Part shown: positions 45,415 to 57,694 of the stretch, one piece after another
How the letters are laid out: every line of letters begins with the position of its first letter
Position numbering within the stretch: position 1 is the first letter of the stretch
Assembly: GCA_023014335.1 (NCBI GenBank)
Contig: JAECYW010000012.1
Location: forward strand, 744,001-808,000
Length of the DNA stretch: 64,000 nt
DNA from: Galerina marginata
Taxonomy: Eukaryota; Basidiomycota; Agaricomycetes; Agaricales; Galerinaceae
Reading direction: 5' to 3'
Translations under genes and position numbers: made by a program
The notes under the pieces: model-generated
Seen by the model: only the letters and a program-made list of their open reading frames with translations
Told to the model about the DNA's origin: nothing
Databases searched by the model: none

Positions 45415-47213
45415 CTACGCTACGGCGGTCTTTTTAGTCGACCCGTTGAAAAGGCTATCCAGCTCCTCCAGCGTCGAATACAGAGAAAGTCCGTACTCGA
45501 GCTGGTTGGACAGGTCGCCGAGGGTTTTGGCCTTCTCCGCTGGGTCCATGCTGCCCAAAGAGTCGACGCTTTTCTGATAGCCGTTGTCTATCCAGCGGAA
45601 AATTCCCCCTGAGCTATATTGCGTGAACGAGTATCGACGCTCAGTCGGTTGAATGCGTATGTTGGAGTGATGGATCGCGCTGGAGGGGATTATGATAGTG
45701 GAGCCCGGGGGAAATTCGATGACCAAGCCAAGTTCCCAAAGAACAAGGTGCCCGCCTTTCTTGTAGTCGTACTCGCCCAACGCAGTGATGGAGCACCAGC
45801 CGAAGGCCAGATTCCCGAAATCGGCATGTTTGTAGCAAACGGTTCGGGGGCCGAAGTTCAGGGTGGTGGCAGCCCAGGGCGTATGCGCAAAGTTTCGACG
45901 AAGCTCCTTTTCATCAGGCTTCGGATGCTCGTTCGTCTCGCGTAGCTTTTGGTCGTGGGCGATGATTTTGGAGAGCGTGTCGTTTTGATGGGCATAAAGT
46001 CGAGGAGCCCAGGTGGCGAACGCGCCTGGTGGGTGAGAGGTACGTCAGGTTGGGTATGGCCAGGCTTTTCGTAACTCACCGGTGGTAAACCCTGAAATGC
46101 GTTTAAAGGCCTCCTCTTTCATGAGATTCTCGAGGACAGGCTCGTTCTGCGACTCTTGAACGAGCATCTTGGGATAACTCTGACCCCCGCCGTGCGATAT
46201 TCCAACTGCCAAGGCGGGGAAACCCCCGCGGCGGTGCTTAAGGTCTTTCTTTTTGAAACGAAGGCGGGTTCTGGCCTCCTCAAGATGGTCGGAGGCGGCG
46301 AGCTGAACGGAGTCCCATGTTTCGTCGCCGCGGGGCTGGCCTGCACAGATCCCAATGACCAAGTTGTTTCTATCGAGAAGGGGCATCGAGCTCCTACAGG
46401 GGGATTAGGCTGCGTGGTTGGATGATTGGATTGAGGGAAAGCTCACCTGCCGTCCCACTCCTTCAACTCCAACTTATATCGAGACTCTGGCCCCGTGAGT
46501 TGACTGAGGCTGTACGTAGTTGCATGGGCTGTCTCGCGCTGAGAGATGTAGCCAGTAGACGCGATATCGAAGTTTTTGGCGTTGTACGTCGATGAAATGC
46601 TGACGGCGCTGTGAAGTTGGCTGAGAGCTAGATCCGCCTTCGGTTCGAATTTCTCGGTCCTCGCCTTCTTCATCTTTTTGTTTTTGTGCCCTTGCTTTTT
46701 CTTTTTTGCTTTTCTCTTCTCCTTACGAGTCGGTGCTGGTGCGGATGGCAAGGACGAAGCGGGCCCTGTAGAGGGATTGGAAACCGAGATTTGCGGTATA
46801 CGGGGCGTAAGTTCCGGGGTGGTCGGTCGTGAATGGTCTGTGTCGGTTAAAGGCGTCAAAGGGGAGTCGATTGGGACGATATCTTCGGAATCAGAGGGGT
46901 CGGATGCTCGAGCCCAGCGGCCGATGCCTGCGAAGACTTGTCTGTTGAAGTCGAAGCTGGGGTCGGCAGGATAAATGCCTGTAGGAGATGTCAGTTGGGC
47001 GGAAGATGGTATGGAACGAAAAGGTACACGTCGTCGTCAGGCCCATTCCCTGCGGGGTATTTGCGAGACGATTCAGCGATCCCTGAGGAATGGATTGGGC
47101 ACGGAAAGCGAATTCCTTGCGAGGTATCCGCGTTTCCGTTACCATGCTCCGAAAGAAGGGGGTGGAAAGGAAAGAGATCGCATATGATACTCACCTTTCA
47201 TGGAAGAAGGCAT
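45415..47213 (-). CDS. TET/JBP-family 2-oxoglutarate/Fe(II) dioxygenase
   Basis: The minus strand encodes the double-stranded beta-helix enzyme of the fungal TET/JBP family, expected to oxidise 5-methylcytosine in DNA in the nucleus. Secure exons are 46447-46978, 46080-46393 and 45415-46025; the N-terminal exons up to the ATG at 47211-47213 are uncertain. The N-terminal tail is Lys-rich (KEKRKAKKKKQGHKNKK). Then follow LLDRNNLVIGICAGQP, HRRGGFPALAVGISHGGGQ, FATWAPRLY and LNFGPRT. The HxD iron motif is H-A-D at 45820-45828 (CYKHADFGNLAFGWC). Next come YDYKKGGHLVLWELGLVIEF, GSTIIIPSSAIHHSN (distal His at 45667-45669) and ERRYSFTQY (2-oxoglutarate Arg). All catalytic residues are present. It is divergent from the KDZ transposase with 261 bp between starts; co-occurrence of these two families in Agaricomycetes is published (Iyer and colleagues, 2014). 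Confidence 0.9.
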
Positions 47214-47474
47214 CTCTCGGCCAGTCGCAGAAACAACGGTTAGACAAGAAGGCGGTGTGCCTAGTAGGGGAACTTGGGGAAGGAGTTGGACTTGCGTTGA
47301 TCGCAATCTCTTGAACACGTGATCGCGTTGGGCGAAAGGCACAGTCACGATCAACGACGCGTCCTAGATCACGAGTTAAGACACGCTGAATCCGCGAGGC
47401 GTTTCGCCTCCTCACCCAAAGTCTCCCCCCGCTCTGCTTTCGAGTCTCCTTCCGCTCTGGTTTCGGTTTCGAGG
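47214..47474. promoter_or_regulatory. Divergent promoter between TET/JBP and KDZ transposase
   Basis: Only 261 bp separate the presumed starts of the two divergent genes, so one control region probably serves both. I see no firm TATA box. The stretch is CG-rich, hence a possible methylation target and substrate of the neighbouring enzyme (inference). Confidence 0.5.
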
Positions 47475-50400
47475 ATGGCTTCCAAGGCCAACACGGTAAA
47501 AAATCAGGGACGCTCTCAAGCTAAACGCATCCGCGTTGCCCTGGAGGATGAAGACGAAGCCGAGCAATTCGAGGTCCAATGGCGGGAACACCGCCTCCAC
47601 GGAAGCAGGGGTCGAGGCTACGAATCTTCTCGTTCCACTGTCCCTCGCGACGCGCGTCTACCTGCTGACGACCCGAATATTGGCTTAGAGCTTGACGGCG
47701 ACGCCTTCAACGATCTGCTCGACGCCGATATCGAAGACATTCTCGGAGAGCCTGGACCCGTGAAGCAGAAGAAGAGAAGCTTAGCATCGGTACGTCGTGC
47801 TTATTACATCCTTACAGACCTACAAATTAATTGCCTATTTCGAAGGCCCGTCCTATGGTTCTGTGGAAGGAAGGCTTTCGAGACGTGTATCTCGATGAAA
47901 TGCTTCGGTTGGAGGGGCGGGGAGATGCTTGGGTAGAGGGGGAGGCGGTATGCTCAGACTGCGCGGCCCGCAGGGTCGATACTCCTCCACCCGGCGCGTA
48001 TCGATGCGCTGAATGCTTCCTCCCAGCCCTCCTGTGTAAGGAGTGCTGCGTGAAGCGACACCGCGTGCTCCCTTTCCATACGATCGAGGTAAAACATTCA
48101 TCGACTTGTTGTTTTTGTTGCTTATTTTGTCTTAGGCGTGGACCGGCACATCTTTTGTCAAAACTACATTAAAAGATCTCGGCCTCCGTCTCCAGCTCAA
48201 CCATATGAGCATGCGATGCCCCAACCCAGAAGCGTGTCATAAGCAATTCGCCATCCTCCATACGAACGGCATCCACGAAGTCGCCGTGGACTTCTGCGGA
48301 TGTACTCGGTCGGTATCGAAAGTTCGCCAACTCCTTCGTCGTGGGCTCTATCCAGCAACTCAGGAAATGCCGCGAACGTGTGCGACCTTCGAACTCCTCC
48401 AGCAAATGCACATGTTACAGCTCACCTCAAAATCTGCTACCTACGACTACTATCGAGCAATCGAGAAGCTCACGAACAACACCGGCGTCGACACTCCACC
48501 CACCAAATATCGCTCTCTCCTGCGCATGGGAATTCAATGGCGGCATCTAAAGCTTATGAAAAGAGGCGGCAGGGGACACGATGAGACGGGTGTGAAAGGG
48601 ACGAAGGAGGGAGAGCTTGCTGTGATGTGCCCGTCTTGCCCGCACCCTGGTATTAACCTTCCAGAGGGTTGGGAGAAGGCTCCCGATGGTGTGAGGCGAG
48701 TATTGTGATGTGTATTTCAAATACCCCTCCTTAACATGTACTGCTTTGACTAGGTTTCTTTATTTTGTTTTCCTATGTATGGATGCAAACTTCCGGCTCA
48801 AAAATCAGTTGGTCTCGAATTACTCGGCAGATCCTGGTCTTGGGATCGGACTAGCTTATATGATCAAGCGTGAGCCATTGGAGGGGTATGTACAAAGTCG
48901 GATAAAGGACCTTGATGTATGTAGTATTTTCTTCCTTATTTTACTTCAATCTCACAGGGTATCTATAGGAAGAAAGCACAAAAGGTTGTGGTCTCCAAGC
49001 AGTGGAACAGGCACACACGAGATTCAACAAAGGTCTTCGTTACACTGGAGTTTCGGCTGTTTCGTGTGGAAGGAGTGAAATGGTCATGCCGTGTTCCGTC
49101 GGGAATCTTAAGAAAGGCGAAAAGTAGGTTTAACTCTAAATCAATTTTGTATTTTCTAATCTATCTTTAGGTATTCAAACATGGACTATGGCTTTGGCCG
49201 TGTACTTCAATTTTTTTGGGTTCTTTGGGTTTTGATCAGCTATGATGCTGCTTGCCATTGGTTTATAAACCTCTACCAACGCATCAGAGATCATTGGCCT
49301 GAAGATATCAAACCAAAGGAGGGGGTTACTATTGAGCCTTTGATCCCGAAGTTGCATGATGCAGGACACAAAAAAACAAAAAATCATGAACAGTTTTCGT
49401 TTAATTTGTTTAAAGGTGTTGGGCTTACTGATGGAGAGTGCCCGGAGCGAATTTGGGGGCCACATAACCCTCTTGGAAACTCCACTAAGACAATGGGTCC
49501 TGGGTCGCGCCATGATGTTCTGGATGATCACTTTGGCTTTTGGAATTATGAGAAGTATATTTCTATGGGTATGTTCTTATTTTAAAATGTTGTGATCTAG
49601 ATTTGATTATTAATTTATTTTGTTCCCAGGAAAAACACTCATGCGGAGATATCGAAAGGCACTACCTGAGCGGAACCAGCAGGTAGAAGCCCATCGAGGT
49701 TTTACAGCCTCACTTGATGCTGCTGATGTGGAAAAATGGACTGCCATGTGTAATAAATGGGAGTCCGATCATTTCCCAAGGACTGCCCCGAACCCTTATG
49801 AGGTTGAAGGATCAAGTAAGTATTTATTCACAAAATCTTGAGCATTTATATTGATTAAATTTGTAGATATAACCCAGGCTCAAGCTGAGCAAGAGCTTGA
49901 AAATGAAGAAAAAGAACACCGCTTACTCAACCAAAGCATACAATATCATGAAACCAGTGCATGTTCGTTTCTAACAAAAGGCTTTGAGATTGAAGAGTCT
50001 CAGTATGTTTAACTGAATATTTGGAAACCTTGTAAATATACTGATATCTATTTTTATTTGCTTGTTTTAGGCATTGTATATTGGAACTACGAAAGGCCAA
50101 TGAGGATACCGAGTCTCTTGTCCAAAAACGCAAAGTTCTTTGGAAAGAGATTGAAAGTTGGCGACGTCTACAGACAGTATACATGCCAGGTCTTATTCAA
50201 CACCACCATGACTTGGAATCCCGTGAACCTGGGAGCACTATAGAGAGTGAAAATCCGGAAGAAGCTCTACTTTGGCTTCCGTCTGCTTTACCCAATGATT
50301 TGCGGAATGTGGTCTGTACACCAGGGCTGGCTTTGGCTGAGGAGAAACTACGAACTGCTCAGTGCTACGACTCTCTGACTGGCATCCGGGATACTTTGCG

Positions 50401-51160
50401 TCTAAAAACTCGGATGATACATTTCAAGAACAAGAATGTCCGAGGTCAACGACCTAACACACGTTCACGTTCAATCATTGATCGAGTTCACGACCAGGCC
50501 AAAAAGTTTGCACGGAGGTATCGGATTGCTAGAGAAGCCAAGTTTAATCTTTCTGGCCCTGGACCATGGGAACAGTCTCTTCGCATTCTGGAAAACAAGG
50601 ATATTCGTTCTTATCAGGATCCGGAACGAGTCAAAAAAAGAACAGGAAGAAAAGGTATATGGGAGGATTCAGTGGTTCCACCTAGACCATCGGATTTGGA
50701 AGGTGATGATAGTGATATTGACTTGATGCAGGAGGACCGACGTAAACGGGATGGTACTGGCCAGACACACACAACACTATCATGGATCTGGATAACTGAT
50801 CAGCAGGATCCATCGACCAATGCCGATGACATTTTACGATCCGAGTGGGCTCGAAGCCGTGCAAGAGCTGAAAGAGCAACAGAAGAAGTATTGTTGCTTC
50901 AAGAGGAAATGCGGAGAGTTCTTGCCTTTTTAGATTGGAGAGCTAGATGGTGGTCCTCAAAACAAGAAAACCGGCCAACTTCCGATACTGTACTGGCTGA
51001 AGGTTTACGTGCTTATGCAATTGATCAAGGATCTCTTCAACGAAAGCTTCAAGCCTCATATGAAAGCATTTGGAAGAAGCCATTGGAAGAGAGCGAAGAT
51101 ATTGATGAAGAGGAGGAGGAGGATGAGGAAGAAGAAAATGATGATGAGAATGACAGCTAG
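47475..51160 (+). CDS. KDZ-family transposase (element 2), apparently intact
   Basis: Nine exons join in one frame into 1,081 codons: 47475-47789, 47846-48088, 48136-48695, 48754-48916, 48969-49123, 49171-49568, 49630-49815, 49867-50002 and 50071-51160. The CxC2-type cysteine cluster reads CSDCAARR, YRCAECFL and LCKECCVKRH, then HTNGIHEVAVDFC. The RNase H-fold core follows: CPSCPHPGINLP, MDANFRLKN (first Asp), GLRYTGVSAVSCGRSEMV, KYSNMDYGF, LISYDAACHW (second Asp) and LTDGECPERIWG (Glu). A coiled-coil C-terminal half ends in an acidic tail. Intron 3 (48696-48753) has a GC donor (GTGAG/GCGAGT); all other donors are GT. All catalytic positions are present and no frame damage was found, so it could drive movement of element 2. 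Confidence 0.95.
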
Positions 51161-51179
51161 ATTATATATCAGGATGTGC

Positions 51180-51955
51180 CCAATCCAATTCTATATTTTT
51201 TTCTGATTTTTCCCCTATTTTTCTCGATTTTTTCCTATTCCGAATGACCCTGAATAGCCCAATCCAATTCTATATTTTTTTCTGATTTTTCCCCTATTTT
51301 TCTCGATTTTTTCCTATTCTGAATGACCCTGAATAGCCCAATCCAATTCTATATTTTTTTCTGATTTTTCCCCTATTTTTCTCGATTTTTTCCTATTCCA
51401 AATGACCCTGAATAACCCAATCCAATTCTATATTTTTTTCTGATTTTTCCCCTATTTTTCTCGATTTTTCACTATTTGGAATGACCCTGAATAACCCAAT
51501 CCAATTCTATATTTTTTTCTGATTTTTCCCCTATTTTTCTCGATTTTTTCCTATTCCAAATGACCCTGAATAACCCAATCCAATTCTATATTTTTTTCTG
51601 ATTTTTCCCCTATTTTTCTCGATTTTTCCCTATTTGGAATGACCCTGAATAGCCCAATCCAATTCTATATTTTTTTCTGATTTTTCCCCTATTTTTCTCG
51701 ATTTTTTCCTATTCCAAATGACCCTGAATAACCCAATCCAATTCTATATTTTTTTCTGATTTTTCCCCTATTTTTCTCGATTTTTCCCTATTTGGAATGA
51801 CCCTGAATAACCCAATCCAATTCTATATTTTTTTCTGATTTTTCCCCTATTTTTCTCGATTTTTCCCTATTTGGAATGACCCTGAATAGCCCAATCCAAT
51901 CCTATATTTTTTTTAATTTTTTCTCTATTTTTCTTGATTTTTTCCTATTTAGGAC
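51180..51955. repeat. Minisatellite, about 10 units of 78-79 bp
   Basis: Units begin CCCAATCCAATTCTATATTT and end TGACCCTGAATA(G/A). They are almost identical apart from a short variable part (TTTCCTATTCC versus TTCCCTATTTGG) that splits them into two sub-types partly alternating along the array. T-rich on the plus strand. It starts 20 bp after the transposase stop and may form its 3' region. Confidence 0.95.
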
Positions 51956-52086
51956 AGCCCTGACCATGTCTATTTCAATTATTTGGCTTTTTGTTTGTAT
52001 ATATGCTTACGTAGTAGTAGAACGTAAAGCGTAGGCACGTACAACCCTATGATTTGGCTAGTTGACAGCCCTGGGTAGTTTACAAA

Positions 52087-52118
52087 CCTGATGCAACTTG
52101 GTCTTTGGGCAGTTTACC
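52087..52118 (-). repeat. Right terminal inverted repeat, KDZ element 2
   Basis: Reads CCTGATGCAACTTGG...AGTTTACC on the plus strand, the inverted partner of 37729-37760. A second partial copy of the terminal word (GGGTAGTTTACAAACCTG) overlaps its inner edge at about 52072. Confidence 0.8.
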
Positions 52119-52784
52119 TACCTGATGTCTTCAACTAGCGGCATAGGCTGCAGGTCTTGCAAGACCCCGCCATTTTTGAGCCATCCATAACGATCAGAAG
52201 CCTGAGGATGTCGGGTACGTCGAGGCGAAGTGTTGGGCAGTAGAAGTTTGAGTGGATGAGGCAGCGCGCGTGTAAGATCTGCGAGGGTCATTAGTTGGGT
52301 GCACAGGAGTAAGTAATATACATACGTGAGACATTATAACGGGCTGCGATGGACGAAGGTCCTTGAGGCCTACCGTCATAGACAGCGACAACGATGAATG
52401 GTGATACTAGTGAACTGACAGAAAGCGCCGATGAGGACGGAAATAGAAGTGCGGAAGCCGGAATTGAGCGGGCCGGCTCGTATAAAATCCTTGGTGGGAC
52501 CCAAGGATAAATAGGGCTCGTTATCAAAATAGAACACCCCCAGCACCGTCCACTTTGACCCCCAAATCAGATTTGTAACTACCACTTTTACCCAGTGTAT
52601 GGCCTCTGTACCATTGGCGCTGCCAGGTATCTTTCAATGGATAAGCTTTGTTATTGATCACAATTTAAAACTATAGAACTACTGATCGGTCTCTTTTCTG
52701 GTCGATCTTGCTGCTTCATTTGGAAGGAAACTTCGGGAACTTCAAAGGTGGGTAATGAGTAAAGAACACTAACAACAATAGATG
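52119..52784. other. No supported gene; right flank of element 2
   Basis: Short frames only. The first bases (TACCTGATGTCT) resemble the left flank of element 2 and may be a target duplication. Confidence 0.45.
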
Positions 52785-53990
52785 TCAAGTCTTTTTTGAT
52801 GCAGTTGTAGATTTGAGGCTGGAGATCCCCTTCGATGTTGCGACCACAGCTGTAGCAGGCCTGGCCGTCTGACGCTCTCCGTTCTTGGACGCTCCCAAAT
52901 TAAGACGGGTTGAAGGAGCAGCACGTTTGGGGAGCCCACTTTTTGGAAGATTCTTCGACGTTGAGGGCACTTGTCTTGAATGTCCTGTAGTCGGAACGGC
53001 TAGCTTCCTGGATGTGGTTGCTGCTGCAACCTGCTTGGGATGCACTGCAACGACAGATTTTAGGGGCTGGCTAGATGGCAGCATGGGCGTCGAGTCCAGG
53101 CGATTCCTGGTCAAGGCAAAAGTAGAAACCACCTTGGGGGGAGCTATAGCCGCGGGTTTTGCGGGAGGCACTTGTATGGATGTCGAAGCCACTTGGGTAC
53201 GAGCGGGGATCACGACAGAAAAGGCTTTGGATCCAGAAGGCACAGAGGCCGCAGGTTGTTCCGAGGTGACACTTGGTACAAGTACACTAAGATTAGCTAG
53301 TCGGATGTGCAAGTCTGTCGAGGGAGTATATACCTCTGAATTCTAGAATGACTGACCCTGTCTTGAATACCATGACTAAAACCAGCTGATTGATGCTCTT
53401 TAGCCGCTGGTAAAACCGTGTTAAATTTGAATCATGGAAATCACAGATTTCGAATACTTACAACCTACGTGACTGTTAACTGTGAACCCGCTGATGTCGA
53501 TACCGCTTTTATGACCAATGGATTGTTCATGAGCTATAATTATACAGAGAAAACACCACTGACTTGGCACCCATGACCTCAAAAACATATTCCTCGTCCT
53601 TTGGAAGAAATATACGGCAGCTATGGTTCTCGATCTATAGGTTTCCGTCATGAGTAATTGGTTTGCCCCCGCTACGTTCATGATTGGCTGACCCGATCGC
53701 GCGAGAGGCTGCAAACAGTGAAGTATTGTACCTCGTCAGATCCTTCTGATCTGTCGTTATTCAGAAAGCCAATTCGAAAAGTTGTTCGTTGCCTCTCATT
53801 TACGACATTGGGGTTCAACGCGACGCTCGTCAGGAAGTGGTCGTCAGTGGAGGTGTAGACATGTGTTGTTTGGCCAGGAAGGAATTCCACCCTGTAAGCC
53901 ATTTCTGTCAGTGCGAATTTTGTGGATTCAAGACTGGTCTCACCACAGCATCGTAGGAGTTTACTTGAATTGCAGTCGGTGTGAAGACAG
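52785..53990 (-). CDS. Hypothetical protein, nucleoplasmin-like start (tentative)
   Basis: Minus-strand exon-like blocks read VFTPTAIQVNSYDAVV near 53985-53950. After an intron follow EFLPGQTTHVYTSTDDHFL and SVALNPNVVNERQRTTFRIG (53895-53730), then IENHSCRIFLPKDEEYVFEV near 53630. Last comes a long Ser/Thr/Pro/Lys-rich tail (53312-52785) with PSTSKNLPKSGLPKRAAPS. A beta-rich N-terminal part with PGQ and YTSTDDHF, an acidic DEEY strand and a basic disordered tail recall fungal nucleoplasmin-like proteins, such as the N-terminus of nuclear FKBPs. I cannot confirm this. No FKBP domain is visible. Exon boundaries in the middle are uncertain. Confidence 0.4.
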
Positions 53991-55265
53991 GAAACAACGG
54001 CACGATCAGTGATTGACCTTGTTTTCTACTTCGGTCCTTTTTGTACATGTCCCTTTCACAATTTCACTCGTGGCCGATTGGGCCGGGCGGGCTTGCAACG
54101 GCTTTGCACTCAAAACACAAGTGATATTGACCAATAGCTGGGTCGGGGCTAACCAGGTACATCTATTTTTTGATAATAAGGTAAACCTATGTTTCTGACA
54201 AAGATTGCGTACCGGAACGGCAAAATAGACAAAAAGTGAACTTTCAGGTCAATGATGATCCCCAGGGCGTTGAGCAACTGAAATAAATATTTGAGTACGT
54301 CCGTCCACAGGAAAAGCAACAAACTTTTTGCAAACTGCCCATATTGCGAAACAGCGGGAATTCATTCGCGGTTGACTTTAAAGGACGGCCAAAAAGAGTG
54401 CACGATAGGACGAAATCAACGAAGAGAATATAGGATGGGTTCTTTTTGAGAAGGAGGCTTAAAGTTATGACTAGATAGTTTTGACTGTCCATTTCCAATC
54501 TTGACGACAGGAAGTCTAAAAGTGAAATATGGTCACGAGAACACAACCTATAGAGTAACAAGGCTATTAGAACTAGAGATTCAGCCAACAGTCAGCCCCA
54601 AAGAGGTCTAGACGCAACCGTCTGTGATGCTTTAAGTCCTTGAGCCAACCCGTAAGTCGTGGAATATGCCCCAAATATAGAAATTATTCAATTTCCCACT
54701 GAGGTCAGAGATCGAACCGAAAAAGCGCTGGACAGAAAGGCGTTCAAATCTCGGATAGTCTGCCAGTGATTTGTGCATAATTATAAGACGGTGCCCGCTT
54801 CCACCACTAGGGTCGGGTTTGGGAATAGGAGACTTCTGGTTAGAATGGTTGAGCGCTGGCGCTCTCAACCGCCTTCCACTGTGCATATCTAGAAATATGA
54901 GAAAAAGAACGAAATCAAACATACCGGTTTGCGCAAAGATAGACAGGAACAATGCGCCACGGCATGCAATTGAAGTTGATCACAATTGGTGACAACCGGG
55001 TATATATCTTTCCTGCAGCGTATCGCATGGCGGCCAAATTTGACGTCAGTTTACGAAGTTTGAGGTCAGAACTATACCTATAGGTATCTTGGTATCCGCT
55101 GTAACTGAATAACTGAAAACAAGAAACTTGAAACCATCGCGCCCGTCGCTCCTGTATTAGTAATTAAAATTTTCTCACGCCTATACTTGCTTGACAGTGT
55201 TTGATGTCCAATTACTTCGGTTTCCCTGTTACCAGACCGCGGACAGGCGCACCCGGTCATGTCTG
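53991..55265. other. No supported gene
   Basis: Several short frames on both strands with no continuity or motif; ordinary base composition. Confidence 0.45.
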
Positions 55266-57694
55266 ATGTGCGTTGATCCGGGACGTTCCAGATTTAAATG
55301 TATAAGGACTCATTTGCGATCTTGCTACCAGGATATCCTGGCAGTAGCAGAAACTCTCGCTCTCGAAGGTTTCAATCGTCAAGAATCTCACAACAAAGAA
55401 ATAGGTCAACTGGAACTGGAAATATCCAAGATAAAGAAGGTCCAGGAAAAGACCAATAATCGGCAGAAAGACATCGACGAGAGACAGGACCGCGAAGAGA
55501 AACAATACACAGAACTAACAGAAATAGGATTGAAGAATGTCCAACGATTTGACACAAACATAGCCTCGCTAAGGAGCGGTTTAAGTATTTACTCTTTATG
55601 ATTATAGTTATTTACGAAAGTCGTTTTGACCTATAACTATTGCAGCTGCACATAATAGCAAAACTTCAAGAAACAATTATGCCTACTCTAGACCATACAG
55701 GTACCGGAAACCGAAAGTCGATACTCCTACCCGGGTTGTTCTTTTCAATCCGCCCGAAGACATGGGAATAAAAGTAGCAGAAGACGAGACTGAAGTTTAC
55801 CAAGAATCCGAAGGATTTGGGGCGTCTATCAAAAGACTTACGAACAAGGTGGACGGTGATTACAGAGGAGTTGGAGATGATGGACTGCACAAAGTGGCGA
55901 TGGGGCCCTTCAGAGAACATGTTCCCAGTAGTTCGTTTGAGACTACGCAAACGGAGACAGTGGATGAGCAGAAAGAAATCCACGATAAACATGAAGACAA
56001 CGGCAAAGGATCCAAGAGGCAGTCAAGAGGCGAATTTGGCAGTGCTGGGGGGCGTGATCAGGGAGTGCCGGATAAAGCGAACCTTCGAGGAGAGATGATT
56101 GTGAAATTTGAAGAAGCGGAAGCAGAAGGTCAAGAGGAGATGGTAGGAGCAGATGAAAACATCGAACTCAGTGGTGATTTCAGTGTCGAGGACAAAGGGG
56201 GCCGGGAAGGTGTCAATTGGGCAGACGATGATGGACATCTGGAGGTATCCGAAGGAGATGCAGAGGTGTTTGGAGGAGAATGTCAAGAAGCGGTCGTGCT
56301 GGGAGTCAACGAAAATGTTGCCCTGGGCACGTTCCAGCAAGCGCATGAAGAAGTGGCGAAAGAACACCCAGAAATCCAATGCGAAACTATGGAAGTATTG
56401 GCAGCCGCCGAGCTAGGTTGTGGTTTCAACGAAAGTGGTCGGGAAGTTGAAGAAGTCTATAGGGCAGCCGGTGAAGGAGACGTGGGGGTAATGGAAGGAG
56501 GCCTAGGGGATGAAGAAGAGGTAGCGGTGCGAACTGACGCTCAGAAATTTTACGAAAAGGTGGCGGAAGAATACCCAGAAATCCGACCGGAAAGTGTGCA
56601 AGTATTGGCGGCAGAAGTCTGCAAGGAAGACGACGAAGGAGAGGGCAGGGAAGGGGTGGTCGCACGAACCGACGAAAGCGATGGCCTTGGTGCGCTCCAG
56701 AAACCATATAACGAGGTTGCAGACGAATACCCGAAAATCCGAGCCGAAGGTGTGCAAGTATTGGACGCTAGCCGAGCAGGTGCTGATTTGGGCGAAGCTG
56801 AAGAACATGGGAGGAGAGAAGAAATCCAAAGGGCAGTTAATGAAAAATTAGGCCGGGAAACCGAAGAACATGTCGTCTTCAATGCGCTTGAGGAAGCTAG
56901 CCCAGAAACCCAAGCGGGACACGCTCCGGCAATGGACACTGTCTTCACTGTTGAGACAAGGTGCACAACTGGAAGCCGGCCAGGGCTCCTCCCGGCTGAA
57001 GGTATTGGAGAATCAGAGCCTGACAGGTTGCCTAAGGCCGGCGGAGAGCATGGCCCAGGAGAAAATGAGGACGACGAACTTGACTACAACAACGGGGGTA
57101 CCTATGGAGGCCTCGAAATTGTCCATCCCGGACGTCGAGAAGCTGGAGATCCTCGAGTAGTGCATGAAAACTCGGAGACCGTCCAGCTTGAAAAGTTAAA
57201 AGGTGGAGGATTTCGCCAGATGTTTCGCTTTTTCTATTTGGTTTACCTTCCGGTCCTTCGCCGCCTCCAGCCCGGTCAGCCTTTCCTGCAGCTCTTGCGT
57301 CAACCCCAGCAATCTGATCCTCTTGTTATAGTTAGAGGTGTTAACGTCTCCCAAAATGGCGCTTTAGAGGAACCCACACTCCTATATCAGGTCATCTGCT
57401 GCCTTGGTTCTGAACTCTGGTGCCAAACAGCGGATATAAAGGGTTTTGTGAGTTTCCTATCCTCCAACTTCCACCCATCATCATATGTTAACTAAACTGA
57501 TGCAGGCCGTTGCAATTACCTGTATTGGCATTAGCCTTGGGATTCTTTCAGCCATTCTAATGATAGTGGTCCTAATTTTCTTCCTGATAATAGCCCTTCT
57601 CTACCGCACGATTTCAGGTTATCTTCTTCAGACACCGTATCTCGCACCTCTGCCGCTTTCGGATGCGTATTTGCACTATTTCAGAACTGCATAA
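55266..57694 (+). CDS. Acidic-repeat protein with coiled coil and C-terminal membrane segment
   Basis: From ATG at 55266 the first exon (to about 55587) encodes a charged coiled coil (QESHNKEIGQLELEISKIKK, KDIDERQDREEKQY). A 59-bp intron leads to a long exon (about 55647 onward) that is very rich in Glu, Val and Gly. It contains at least three imperfect copies of a roughly 80-residue unit: FQQAHEEVAKEHPEIQ, FYEKVAEEYPEIRPESVQVL and PYNEVADEYPKIRAEGVQVL. The end of that exon is uncertain; a donor at TATCAG/GTCATC would join in frame to 57505-57694, which encodes a strongly hydrophobic stretch (IGISLGILSAILMIVVLIFF) near the C-terminus. The product would be a tail-anchored or single-pass membrane protein with a repetitive acidic domain. 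I do not recognise the family. Confidence 0.5.

Larger units (their letters stand above)
37729..52118. mobile_element. KDZ transposon, element 2 (14.4 kb) with TET/JBP cargo
   Basis: A 32-bp terminal inverted repeat (37729-37760 and 52087-52118, about 28 of 32 matches) encloses five genes: an 808-aa protein, an RNase H1N-type protein, a MYND protein, a TET/JBP dioxygenase and a KDZ transposase. Just outside are imperfect direct repeats, TACCTTGATGTCT (37709-37721) and TACCTGATGTCT (52119-52130). They are candidates for a target duplication, although seven extra bases separate the left one from the inverted repeat. Every KDZ exon joins without damage, so the element may be young. Confidence 0.8.
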
